A DNA stretch of 64,000 nt, from contig CAVSQY010000007.1 in NCBI GenBank assembly GCA_963730285.1, positions 62,001 through 126,000 on the forward strand, read 5' to 3'. The stretch's first letter is position 1. Each line of letters opens with the position of its first letter. Positions 8,946 through 16,995 of the stretch are shown here, piece after piece. The stretch comes from JARDZU01 sp963730285. GTDB taxonomy: Bacteria > Actinomycetota > Acidimicrobiia > Spongiisociales > ZC4RG35. Both the position numbers and the translations under genes were made by a program. Under the pieces are notes generated by a model. That model was not told the origin of the DNA and made no database searches. It saw only the letters and a list, made by a program, of their open reading frames with translations.

Positions 8946-9767
8946 GTGGGTTTGCAGTTGGGGCGTTTCGGTGTGTGGCGCCGGAAGTCGGAGATCACAC
9001 CGGACATGGCAAGGCAATTGGAGGCTCTCGGGTACGGGGCCATATGGGTCGGCGGCTCGCCGGAGGGCAATCTGAGGCAGATAGGTGAGCTTCTGGACGC
9101 CACACAGCGAGTGGTCGTCGCCACGGGAATCGTCAACATGTGGCGGGAAGATCCCGAGGTCGTGGCGGCATCCCACCACCGGTTGGCCGGGAGGCATCCA
9201 GGACGGTTTCTCCTCGGCGTCGGGATCGGACATCGCGAGTCGACAGACCAGTACCGGAAGCCGCTCGAGATGATGAACCGTTATCTCGGGCGGCTCGACC
9301 GCGCCAACGTGCCGGCTGGAGAGATCATCCTGGCTGCCCTCGGCCCCAAGGCTCTGGCACTTTCCGCCCAAAGGACTGCCGGTGCTCATCCCTATCTCAC
9401 GACACACCGACACACTTCCTTTGCTCGGGGCATCTTGGGTGATGGGCCCGTCCTGGCACCAGAGCACAAGGTGGTTCTTGATCCGGAGATGGACAGAGCC
9501 CGTCAGACCGGGCGGTCAACGGTTAGCCGATATCTGCGTCTGGCCAATTACCGGAACAACCTCCTACGTGAAGGATGGTCCGAAGATGATCTCCGCGACG
9601 GTGGAAGTGACCGTTTGGTCGACTCCCTCGTGTTGCACGGTGATCCTGAAAGCGTTTCGCAGGCTCTTCGAGCCCATCTGGACGCGGGAGCCGACCACGT
9701 CGGTATACAGGTGATCGGTGAAGACCCGCTACCCGCTTATCGGGTTCTATCCGAGATCTTGCTGTGA
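8946..9767 (+). CDS. LLM-class F420-dependent oxidoreductase
   Basis: TIM-barrel oxidoreductase of the luciferase-like monooxygenase superfamily (273 residues), expected to use coenzyme F420. It starts with a GLQLGRFGVW strand, then ALGYGAIWVGGS, the VVATGIVNMW segment and HPGRFLLGVGIGH, which are core features of the F420 branch; the C-terminal DAGADHVGIQVI is also typical. The frame is open to 8892, but GTG 8946 has a good ribosome site (AGGAG at 8936-8940), so that start is preferred. It is transcribed divergently from the TetR gene and shares its operator region. The substrate is unknown. Confidence 0.85.
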   Translation: MGLQLGRFGVWRRKSEITPDMARQLEALGYGAIWVGGSPEGNLRQIGELLDATQRVVVATGIVNMWREDPEVVAASHHRLAGRHPGRFLLGVGIGHRESTDQYRKPLEMMNRYLGRLDRANVPAGEIILAALGPKALALSAQRTAGAHPYLTTHRHTSFARGILGDGPVLAPEHKVVLDPEMDRARQTGRSTVSRYLRLANYRNNLLREGWSEDDLRDGGSDRLVDSLVLHGDPESVSQALRAHLDAGADHVGIQVIGEDPLPAYRVLSEILL

Positions 9768-9782
9768 TCGAACCCGAGGCGC

Positions 9783-11024
9783 TCAGATGCTGACCCGGGG
9801 CTCGCCGAGCATCTCGCCATTGGGGTAGATGGGCTCGCTGGCCGCCGGGATCAAAAGCTCGAACAAAGTCTGGCCGTCGTGACGGCTGTAGGTGAGACTC
9901 CCGCTCATCCGATGCGCGAGACTGCGAGAAATCCACAAGCCAAGACCGGTGGATCCGGGCGCAGGGGCTCGGTCGCTGGCCCGGTGGTAGGGCTGGAAGA
10001 TCAAGGCTGCATCAGCGGGGGGCACTCCTGTCCCATTGTCTGCCACCACCACCGAGACCGTGTCGCCCAAAGTCTCCACCGACACTGTGACCATTGGGCC
10101 GCCGTATCGCTCTGCATTGGTGAGGAGGTTGCGAAGGATCTGGCCATACCGGAGAGGGTCGACCATCGCCCATACCGGGCTGTCGAGCGGGAGGAGTTCG
10201 ATCTCCTTCTCATGGTCAGCAACTCGGCGGATCATCGTCTTGGTGATGGGGCCGAGGTCAACTGGCTCGGGCAGGGTGTCGAGGACCCCACGTTCCGCGC
10301 GACTGGCGACGAGGAGATCCTCAATGACCTCCCCGGCCTCTGTCGCCTGCTCATTGGCCATTTGCAGCAGCTCCGAGATCTCTACTGACGAGAGCCCACC
10401 AGCGTCATCTCGCAGCAATTCCGTGACGCCGACGACTCCGGTCAGGAAGTTGCGCAGCTCGTGGCTCACGACTCCAAGGGTCTCGGCCCTGATGACCTCC
10501 ATCTCATCCAGACGGGACCGGACGGCGACGATGATCCCGAGCACGATTCCCTCTACCAAGATCATGCTCAACAGATCGATGAGGACCAGAGTCAAGTCCC
10601 CGTGGGCCACCACCGTCAGGGTCACGAGACCGAAGGTCGTGGAGTAGGCCGTGAGGGCGATTCGCCTCCAACCCGAGGCAAACAGGCCGATCAGCACCAC
10701 CGATCCGACAATTGTGAGCAATGGCGCAGCCCGATCGCCGTTGGCGCTGGCAAAGATCAGCACCGCCCCATGTACTGCGCTGCCGTCCACGACTAGCGCG
10801 TATGTGGTGTCGTTGATGTCCCAGACCGTCATCGCATAGGCGTGGGCGATGATGACGATGCCGGCTAGCGCAACCACCCAGAGGAACGGGTGGCCGAGAT
10901 CGGCGGCCCATATGACAAGGGTCAATACGACCAGACCCAGGCCGAGATACCACCGGGCTCTCAGATAGGTCGAGGCGAATTGGTCGAGCGAGGTAACGCG
11001 ATCGTGGTCGCCTTCAGTGCCCAC
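9783..11024 (-). CDS. Membrane sensor histidine kinase (orphan)
   Basis: Sensor kinase of 413 residues. The first ~170 residues form about six membrane helices with very short loops, so there is no sizeable extracytoplasmic sensor. The H-box is VVSHELRNFLTGVVG, with the phosphoacceptor His followed by ELRN rather than the common EIRT. The ATPase domain has the N-box (LRNLLTNAERYGGP), G1 (VVADNGTGVPP) and G2 (GLGLWISRSLA). No response regulator gene is adjacent, so its partner must be elsewhere. The frameshifted kinase at 31.6-33.0 kb has a closely similar N-box (NLLTNAERYGG), suggesting relatedness. GTG start without a clear ribosome site. Confidence 0.88.
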   Translation of the reverse strand: MGTEGDHDRVTSLDQFASTYLRARWYLGLGLVVLTLVIWAADLGHPFLWVVALAGIVIIAHAYAMTVWDINDTTYALVVDGSAVHGAVLIFASANGDRAAPLLTIVGSVVLIGLFASGWRRIALTAYSTTFGLVTLTVVAHGDLTLVLIDLLSMILVEGIVLGIIVAVRSRLDEMEVIRAETLGVVSHELRNFLTGVVGVTELLRDDAGGLSSVEISELLQMANEQATEAGEVIEDLLVASRAERGVLDTLPEPVDLGPITKTMIRRVADHEKEIELLPLDSPVWAMVDPLRYGQILRNLLTNAERYGGPMVTVSVETLGDTVSVVVADNGTGVPPADAALIFQPYHRASDRAPAPGSTGLGLWISRSLAHRMSGSLTYSRHDGQTLFELLIPAASEPIYPNGEMLGEPRVSI

Positions 11025-11090
11025 ATATTGCTATCGGCACCAAAAAGCAACATCTTCATGGGGCGTTTGACTCTTTTCGAGGGTCCTCTG

Positions 11091-11417
11091 TCAGTCGGCC
11101 TTGCTGCGGTAGGCGACCAATGCTCCCAGGAGGAAGCCAACTACTCCGGCGAGAACGATGACAAGCACCATGGGTGCAGAGGTGGTGGCGAATATCCAGT
11201 CGATGGTCACGCTCCCAGTGTTGGCCACGGCAAATCCCACTATGAGGGTGAGCAGCAGCACAACGAAGATCACTCGTGTCGTCTGGTTGCGGCGGATCTT
11301 CTGCTCCTGCTCCTGATCCTGTCTTCCCCGGCGACCCGCAGCGCGGATGAGCAATATCACCACGATGACGGCCGCCCCGGCGATCAGGGCCCATGTCTCC
11401 GGTCTCAGGTCTCTCAT
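11091..11417 (-). CDS. LapA-domain (DUF1049) membrane protein
   Basis: Small membrane protein of 108 residues. One N-terminal helix (WALIAGAAVIVVILLIRAAG) is followed by a charged cytoplasmic segment (RRGRQDQEQEQKIRRNQTTR) and then the LapA/DUF1049 core: a helix ending FAVANTGSVTIDWIF, a second helix, and a short YRSKAD tail. A GAGGAG ribosome site precedes the ATG. LapA-type proteins are envelope-associated; their role in actinobacteria is not defined. It is in the same direction as the histidine kinase, 66 bp upstream of it. Confidence 0.75.
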   Translation of the reverse strand: MRDLRPETWALIAGAAVIVVILLIRAAGRRGRQDQEQEQKIRRNQTTRVIFVVLLLTLIVGFAVANTGSVTIDWIFATTSAPMVLVIVLAGVVGFLLGALVAYRSKAD

Positions 11418-11612
11418 CGCTGGCTCCTCTCCATGGCCGGCCTAAGAATCTATTGGGTCAACTGTACGTCTGCGAGGGGCAGGCCGCCTGAACGGGCCAG
11501 CGGCGGACCCAATCTCAGAGGCCAAACCGGTTGGTTGGGTCGCTCTCGAATCGAGAAACAGACCCATTTCCGTTTAGGGTGTGACCACCGCGTCGCGCAC
11601 AAAAGGACTGAC

Positions 11613-11879
11613 TTGACGGACGAAAAACGCCTGCAGAGAACGATCGACAAGCACTGCGAGACTGAGGCCCGTTGGCTGCAGAAGGTTCTCTTTGCCACCG
11701 GCAAGGCCAAGGAAGCTCGGGAGAAGCTGGCCGAGACGACCGGGGAGAAACTCGAGACGCTCATAACACTCGATGACGGAACTCAGGTCCCGTTGGACCG
11801 ACTCGAGGAGATCATCCAGAAACGGGTCGACGAGCTGATGGACACACTCGGCCACAGCGCCTATGGCCGACGCAAATAG
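11613..11879 (+). CDS. Small hypothetical protein, charged and helical
   Basis: Unrecognised 88-residue protein. TTG 11613 is chosen because a purine-rich AAAAGGA lies just upstream and the protein from that point is coherent (TDEKRLQRTIDKHCETEARW). Translation further upstream in the frame looks like non-coding shadow. The sequence is almost entirely charged helix (KAKEAREKLAETTGEKLETL) followed by DDGTQVPLDRLEEIIQKRVDEL. It has no signal peptide or membrane segment. The long amphipathic helices could form a coiled-coil. It ends about 90 bp before a bidirectional terminator. Confidence 0.6.
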   Translation: MTDEKRLQRTIDKHCETEARWLQKVLFATGKAKEAREKLAETTGEKLETLITLDDGTQVPLDRLEEIIQKRVDELMDTLGHSAYGRRK

Positions 11880-11969
11880 CCCCAAGCCGGTATCTGATCA
11901 GTGCCCGGCGACGGGGCGAGCCCGGTAGGGGGCCTCGAACACTTCTTGCAGGGCATTTTCTGTCAACGC

Positions 11970-12001
11970 AAAGGACCGGACACTCGAGTGCCCGGTCCTT
12001 T
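11970..12001. terminator. Bidirectional intrinsic terminator-like hairpin
   Basis: AAAGGACCGG at 11970-11979 pairs with CCGGTCCTTT at 11992-12001, and the intervening CACTCGAGTG is itself palindromic, giving a near-perfect 32-nt hairpin with one A/C mismatch. It sits between the convergent genes ending at 11879 (+) and 12022 (-) and can serve both. Confidence 0.75.
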
Positions 12002-12021
12002 GCTGTCGGCTGAGGGGGGCT

Positions 12022-13356
12022 CTAACCCCCGACGACTTGCGCGTACTCTTTGGTGTGCTGCTCCCAGAGCAGGTCGGCTTCCGGCGTCTCCACCTCTTGG
12101 GTCTGTCTGGAGTCCGTGTACATGATGGCCGAATCCTCCGGGTAGGCCTCCGTAACCCAGGCAGCGAATGGCTCCCACATCTGTGCCGAGAACTGGTTGC
12201 TGATGACCTCGAAATGGTCCGTGGCGGCGACGATCTCCCCATTCTCCACGGTGAGGTCGAGCCAGTTGTCGCCAAAGGGTCCCAGGCCGATCTCATCGGA
12301 ACGGAGCCCGTGATACTCGTAGGTGCATCGGACCTGTGTTCCCTTTGCCGGGCTGGTCGGTTCCTCACAGGTGCCGGGCAGCACTTTGAATCCGGTTGCC
12401 TGGCCCCACTGAGTCCATTCGGGCGTCCCGAACGGCAGGTCGGTGCCGGGAGCCGCGTAGCTGGCACCCAGTTCCTCGTCTCCAGCTGCGTAGGCCGCGA
12501 GGAATGCGGTTCCCACGTCGACCGGTGGTGTGTTGACCCGGTCCACGTACTCTTTGGTGTGCTGTTGCCACAGTTGGATGGCCGCGGGAGTGTGCATCTC
12601 CATGCCTTGAGATGAGTCCTCCCACATCCTTGTCACGTCTTCGGGGTAGGTGGCTGCGATCCACGCGGCGAAGGGCTCCCACATCTCCGCCGAGAAGTTG
12701 TTGATGCTTGTGTCGAAGCTCTCCGAGGCAGCGGCGACCTTTCCGTCCTTCACAGTGACATTGATGAAGTTCCCTTCGTAAGGTCCCATTCCGATCTCGT
12801 TCGACCTGAGAGCGTTGTACGCGTACGGGCACAGCACTCTCACTCCGGCGGTGGTCGTGTTCTTTTCCTCGCATTGACCGGGCAGCATCTGGAATCCGGT
12901 CGCCCGTGCCCATGCGGCTCCCGCCTCGTCCACGTTCAGCATGGAGAGCTTCTTACCGGGTGCCACATAGCTCGCCGCCAGCTCCATGTCGGAAGCCGCA
13001 TAGGCCCCGACAAACCCAGTAGCCACATCGACAGCATCTGGATTCGACAAACTCTCGGGCGCCGTCGTCACAACCGGTGTGTCGTCCGCCACTGGTGCCT
13101 CACCCTGATTGAGAAAGATCACCAGCGCCCCGATCAGCACCACCGCCGCCGCCGACACTCCGATCAGGAGACCTTTGCGCGGTCGGTCCGGCTCCTGATC
13201 CGTATCGATCCTGTCCCGTGTCTGCATTTCCGCACTCCTCGTTCGAGTGACTTCGAAGTGCCTCAGGTCGAGCGGTTCGACCGGATCCAATAGATCCAGT
13301 CTCGGGACCGGGTTGGCTGCTGCGAACAGAGCCACCACTTGCTCCTCAGTGCTCAT
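12022..13356 (-). CDS. Membrane protein with duplicated extracytoplasmic domain, candidate anti-sigma factor
   Basis: 444-residue single-pass protein. Residues 1-60 are cytoplasmic and charged, 62-83 form one membrane helix, and the rest is outside the cell. Two tandem repeats follow, about 109-272 and 279-439, each running VDV-GTAF-AAYAAGD-E-ASY-APG, ATGF-LPG-CEE, LRS-EIG-GP, AEMWEPFAAW-YPED and LW-QHTKEY. Each repeat keeps two cysteines 14 residues apart (162/176 and 330/344), probably a disulphide. The fold may be NTF2/SnoaL-like. Its start overlaps the sigma-factor stop by 4 bp, the usual position of an anti-sigma gene, but no zinc anti-sigma motif is visible. Confidence 0.7.
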   Translation of the reverse strand: MSTEEQVVALFAAANPVPRLDLLDPVEPLDLRHFEVTRTRSAEMQTRDRIDTDQEPDRPRKGLLIGVSAAAVVLIGALVIFLNQGEAPVADDTPVVTTAPESLSNPDAVDVATGFVGAYAASDMELAASYVAPGKKLSMLNVDEAGAAWARATGFQMLPGQCEEKNTTTAGVRVLCPYAYNALRSNEIGMGPYEGNFINVTVKDGKVAAASESFDTSINNFSAEMWEPFAAWIAATYPEDVTRMWEDSSQGMEMHTPAAIQLWQQHTKEYVDRVNTPPVDVGTAFLAAYAAGDEELGASYAAPGTDLPFGTPEWTQWGQATGFKVLPGTCEEPTSPAKGTQVRCTYEYHGLRSDEIGLGPFGDNWLDLTVENGEIVAATDHFEVISNQFSAQMWEPFAAWVTEAYPEDSAIMYTDSRQTQEVETPEADLLWEQHTKEYAQVVGG

Positions 13357-13931
13357 GAGACACCTCCTTTCTGAGCAGCCGGGGGTCTGCGCTCTCGTGT
13401 CAGCTTGTTGTATTCGGTCGTGAGGTTCTGCCGGGCGCGATAGGCCCGCTGTTTTGCCGCGCCAGGCTCAATGGAAAGGGCAATGGCGACATCGGCATGA
13501 GAAAGCTCCTCCCAGATCGTGAGTCGAAGCACCTCTTGATCGATCTGTTTGAGACGAGAGGCGGCCAGTCTCACGAGCTCGTGTTCTTGGTGGCGTAACA
13601 CGACACCTTCGGTGGTCCAGGTCTCGATGACGTCGACGTCTAGAAGACGTTGAACGAGTTTCCGGGCCCTCGTCTTGCTCCGCCATTGATGGCAGATCAC
13701 CCGGAAGGCCGTCCCGTAGAGCCAGGGAAGTGCATCGTCTCCGTCGGGGACCTGATCCAGCCTTCTCCATGCAACGAGAAACGTCTCGGCGACCGCATCT
13801 GCGACTTGTGATTGACTCGTCCGGCGGGCGCAATAGGCCTGGATCAGCTTCCCGTAGCGCGTGTAGAGCTCGGTGAACTTGGTGTGCTCCAGCGACTGTG
13901 GCGCTGGGATTTTTGCATACCCGTTCTTCAT
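13353..13931 (-). CDS. ECF RNA polymerase sigma factor
   Basis: Extracytoplasmic-function sigma factor of 192 residues. Region 2 runs FTELYTRYGKLIQAYCARRT to VADAVAETFLVAWRRL and LPWLYGTAFRVI (region 2.2-2.4); region 4 is LKQIDQEVLRLTIWEELSHA with DVAIALSIEPGAAKQRAYRA as the -35-binding helix-turn-helix. AGGAG sits 5 nt before the ATG. It is translationally coupled to the downstream membrane protein, a candidate regulator. The stimulus and the regulon are unknown. Confidence 0.92.
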   Translation of the reverse strand: MKNGYAKIPAPQSLEHTKFTELYTRYGKLIQAYCARRTSQSQVADAVAETFLVAWRRLDQVPDGDDALPWLYGTAFRVICHQWRSKTRARKLVQRLLDVDVIETWTTEGVVLRHQEHELVRLAASRLKQIDQEVLRLTIWEELSHADVAIALSIEPGAAKQRAYRARQNLTTEYNKLTRERRPPAAQKGGVS

Positions 13932-14056
13932 GACTCTCCTGTGCCCGGACCTTGCCAGAAGTCACGCACTTCTTTGGGGTGGGAATTCAGAAGTTGTACA
14001 CCGTTACCTCCGGTCGCTGCCGGGCATATCCATCTGAGCGACCGGGGGGTTGCCCG

Positions 14057-14086
14057 GGGCCCTCGCGCCATTCGGCGCGGGGGCCC
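14057..14086. repeat. Strong GC-rich inverted repeat
   Basis: GGGCCCTCGCGCC at 14057-14069 pairs with GGCGCGGGGGCCC at 14074-14086 across an ATTC loop, with a single mismatch. There is no T-tract on either side. It may be a transcription barrier or regulatory hairpin between two divergent genes. Confidence 0.55.
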
Positions 14087-14132
14087 ATCACGCCCAGAGG
14101 ATGATGTCTCTCCAGCGAGGCCTGTCCGCGCT

Positions 14133-14161
14133 TTGACGTTGTCTTAGGGCACTCTTATGGG
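14133..14161 (+). promoter_or_regulatory. Possible sigma-70-type promoter for the lipoprotein gene
   Basis: TTGACG (14133-14138), a 17-bp spacer and TATGGG (14156-14161). The -35 box is good and the -10 box only moderate, so this is a tentative call. It would give a leader of about 165 nt. Confidence 0.3.
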
Positions 14162-14331
14162 GGCACGAGGCACAGTCACCACAAAGCGAAGACCGGACGA
14201 TCGGCGAGCGCTCTCGGCGAGTGCTCGGTCCCCTTTTCAGATTGTTCCCAGTAGCCATCAATGAGTTTTGGCTCCGGACCAGGGGGTATCTCCGGCGTCT
14301 TCTGTCACGAATCTCCTTTGGAGGGAGCCCC

Positions 14332-15207
14332 ATGAAACATTCGAAGCACTTGATCGCCGCGCTATTGGCCCTCGGCCTGTTGACCGCCTGCGGTCAGGGA
14401 GCGGTTTCCGGTATCCACTCGCTTCCTCTGGCCTTGGTTGAGGGCGCTGCAACTTCCGGGGCCGCCACCGCCGTCGCAGCCACTGATACATCGGTGACGG
14501 AGATTTCCTTGTCCGACGATTCCATCAGCTCGACCGATCCATCGGTGGATGTGGTTGGGTCGGTCGCCACCATCACCGCTGCGGGAACCTATCGATTGTC
14601 GGGCACCCTCACCGACGGGGAGGTGGTCGTAAACGCAGGAGAGGCAGATCTGGTGACCATGCAGCTGGACGGCGTTGACATCACCAATCGCTTGGGCCCT
14701 GCGATCTCGGTCAGGGGTGCTGAAAAGGTAGTGGTGGATTTGGTGACGAATTCTGTGAACCACTTGGCCGACGGAATGTATCCCTCCTCTGGTCGTGGCT
14801 CGAGTGACGCCGTCCTCTTTTCGGTCACGGACTTGAAGATCGTCGGTGACGGTGGCCTGACCATCCGAGCCAACTCTGGCGACGGAATCCTCAGTCTCGC
14901 CGGTCTTGCCATCACCGAAGGGAAGATCGATGTGAGAGCTCAGGCGGATGGAGTGACCGCTGTCGACTACATGGTTCTCGGTGCGCCCGATCTGAGCATC
15001 AAGGCGTCCGATGATGGGTTGCGCGCGATCAGGATGGGCGATCCGGGCCTCGGATACATCTCCATTGCCGGTGGGAGCTACACGATCGACAGCGGAGGTG
15101 ATGCCATCAAGGCGGGCACCGACCTATTCATCTACGCCGGGGAGTTCGAAGTGACCAACGGAGGGGCCAGTGTCGGCACGGGCTCTTCCGGAAGAGCGCT
15201 GCCTTAG
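14332..15207 (+). CDS. Carbohydrate-binding-like lipoprotein (DUF4353/Cthe_2159-like), short C-terminus
   Basis: Exported lipoprotein of 291 residues. The signal peptide ends in lipobox LLTAC (Cys20). The mature part has repeated parallel beta-helix-like strands: GTYRLSGTLTDGEVVVNAG, VTMQLDGVDITN, then LTIRANSGDGILSL, VDYMVLGAPDLSIKASDDG and YTIDSGGDAIKAG. This resembles the Cthe_2159/DUF4353 family, whose founding member binds polygalacturonate and calcium. ATG 14332 has a GGAGGGA ribosome site. The protein stops after TNGGASVGTGSSGRALP, in the middle of a repeat, where relatives as I recall them carry further strands, so it may be C-terminally truncated. Its stop overlaps that of the convergent gene. 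Confidence 0.7.
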   Translation: MKHSKHLIAALLALGLLTACGQGAVSGIHSLPLALVEGAATSGAATAVAATDTSVTEISLSDDSISSTDPSVDVVGSVATITAAGTYRLSGTLTDGEVVVNAGEADLVTMQLDGVDITNRLGPAISVRGAEKVVVDLVTNSVNHLADGMYPSSGRGSSDAVLFSVTDLKIVGDGGLTIRANSGDGILSLAGLAITEGKIDVRAQADGVTAVDYMVLGAPDLSIKASDDGLRAIRMGDPGLGYISIAGGSYTIDSGGDAIKAGTDLFIYAGEFEVTNGGASVGTGSSGRALP

Positions 15208-16937
15208 GGCGAGGCGGGCCGGATGGCCCCAGCGGCTATCAGATCCTCTTTCCACCGCTTCACCATGTCGGGGTTCTGATATGGGTTGGCGTCGATCCAT
15301 GCGTCGACGTCGACTGCGGGAAAGCGTTTTCCCACCAACTCCGCGGTTGCCGTCGCCCGACGATGGAGCCCCAACTCTTGTTGAGCGGCCGCAAGGACCA
15401 GCAGCGCCTCCAAATTGTTTGGCTGGTAGTCCAAGACGATCTCGGCCAACGATGAAGCCTGTTCGACTTTGCCGCCCATGAACAGGGAGCAGGCCTTTAC
15501 CGTCGGGTACCAGGGTTTGTTCACTCCGGTGAGACGCATGGCCGTGTCGACCAGGTCAACCGCTTTCTCCCACTCACCGAGGTAGCGTCGCACACTGCCC
15601 TCGAGCCCGTAGGTGATGTCGCAGGTTGGCCGTAGGATCTCGGCCTTCTCGACCGCTGCCAGGGCCTCGAGCCCCCGGCCCTCGGACAGGAGGATCGCGC
15701 CCTCCACCGTCCGAGCCATGCCGGTTGGATCGCCAACCTCGAGCCCGACCCGCGCCAGGTCCATCGCTTTGGCAAGAGTGGCCTCGCGATCCGACACCCA
15801 CCCGTTGGCAGCGCCCATCCAATGGACGAAAGCAGAAAGCACGTGTCCGTAGGGTTGTTCCGGATGGCTCCGGGCCACGTCACCGAACAGCTCCATCGCA
15901 CGGGCCCAACCCTCGCGCGTATCGGCCGTGAGGTGATACCAACCGAGGTAGATCTTCTCGATGGCCTCTGGGTCGTCCAAATCGGCATACAGGCCGGCCG
16001 GTTCCCCGATGATGAGCTCGACCTCGATTGACCGCGCCACTTCGTCAGCGATCTGGTCGGACAGGTCGAAGAGGTCTTCGATTCGCGTGGTCCATTTGTG
16101 AGACTTCACCACGTTCATGGTGGTCACGTCGTAGAGAGTTGCGTAGATCCGCAGCCTGTCCCCAACCTGGTGGATGCCCGATTCGACCATATATCTGACG
16201 TTTCGACCCATACCAGGCCCGCCCGGTTCGGCATTGGCTTCGACCACCCTGAGTTGGGGAACTTGGGACAACCGATGAACCAGGTCGGAGCGCACCATGG
16301 CTGCATTCGCCTGGACCGCTTCGTCAACGCTCTCGCTGTGCATGGGCAGGACGGCGACCGTGGGCGATTCCAGTGATAACAATTTTGGCCCGCTGCTCAG
16401 AGACCCGTCACTCGGGAGGTCGGCAAACTCGTATACCTCTACCTCACCCGGGATGTTCTTCAAACCGCGTCGCCCGATTGATTTGAATCTCAATGAAGGC
16501 TCATCCAAGGCCCGATAAACCCGACCGGAAACGCTGATTCCTCCGGGTCGGGCTATGGCTTGGATCCTGGCCGCGACATTCAGGGCATCGCCGAAGTATT
16601 GGTCATCGGATCTGACGACCTCGCCCTCGTCGATGCCCATCCGGAAGAAGACTTGACGCGTCCGGGGTATCTCGGCGTTTCGCCCTTCGATTTCGGTGGT
16701 GATCGTGATAGCCGTGCGTAGAGCGTCCCGCGCATCGTCAAAGACGGCCATGAAGTTGTCACCGACGAAATTGACCAGTGTCCCTCCGCTGTCCGCCACT
16801 CGCTTTTCGACTAGGTGCCGGTACTCCTCCATGGTGTCGGTGGTGGCCTCAGAGTCGTCTGCGAGGAGACGGCTGTAACCCACGACGTCGGCGTTCAGTG
16901 CCACCAGCTCGGCCGACTTGGTCTTGACTGTGGTCAT
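15204..16937 (-). CDS. Class III nucleotide cyclase domain fused to TPR repeats
   Basis: 577-residue soluble protein. Residues 1-175 are a class III adenylyl/guanylyl cyclase domain: LNADVVGYSRLL (first metal Asp), VNFVGDNFMAVF (second metal Asp) and FGDALNVAARI (transition-state Asn/Arg). The lysine expected for adenine recognition before GD appears replaced (VNFVGD), so substrate and activity are uncertain. Residues ~200-320 resemble the beta-rich linker found in rhizobial-type cyclases (TVAVLPM, then GDRLRIYATLYD). Residues ~320-560 form TPR-like helical pairs. Signalling role is inferred. It is convergent with the preceding lipoprotein gene and overlaps its stop. Confidence 0.82.
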   Translation of the reverse strand: MTTVKTKSAELVALNADVVGYSRLLADDSEATTDTMEEYRHLVEKRVADSGGTLVNFVGDNFMAVFDDARDALRTAITITTEIEGRNAEIPRTRQVFFRMGIDEGEVVRSDDQYFGDALNVAARIQAIARPGGISVSGRVYRALDEPSLRFKSIGRRGLKNIPGEVEVYEFADLPSDGSLSSGPKLLSLESPTVAVLPMHSESVDEAVQANAAMVRSDLVHRLSQVPQLRVVEANAEPGGPGMGRNVRYMVESGIHQVGDRLRIYATLYDVTTMNVVKSHKWTTRIEDLFDLSDQIADEVARSIEVELIIGEPAGLYADLDDPEAIEKIYLGWYHLTADTREGWARAMELFGDVARSHPEQPYGHVLSAFVHWMGAANGWVSDREATLAKAMDLARVGLEVGDPTGMARTVEGAILLSEGRGLEALAAVEKAEILRPTCDITYGLEGSVRRYLGEWEKAVDLVDTAMRLTGVNKPWYPTVKACSLFMGGKVEQASSLAEIVLDYQPNNLEALLVLAAAQQELGLHRRATATAELVGKRFPAVDVDAWIDANPYQNPDMVKRWKEDLIAAGAIRPASP

Positions 16938-16995
16938 CGATGATCCATCCGTGAACAGGAATCTACCGGCGACGAATCAAAGAGAGGACAGGTAG

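Larger units (their letters stand above)
13932..14331. other. 400-bp divergent intergenic region with hairpin and possible promoter
   Basis: No coding frame here looks real. The interval separates the sigma-factor gene (leftward) from the lipoprotein gene (rightward). It contains a GC-rich hairpin (14057-14086), a possible sigma-70-like promoter (14133-14161) and the ribosome site of the lipoprotein gene. Next to the sigma gene, ACTTCT and AGAAGT form a loose inverted repeat in the likely promoter zone, but this is weak. Confidence 0.5.

Noticed and set aside
10890..11612. N-terminal two-thirds of the long frame ending at 11879
   Set aside because: This part is antisense to the kinase and LapA-like genes. 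Only the section from TTG 11613 with a ribosome site looks real.
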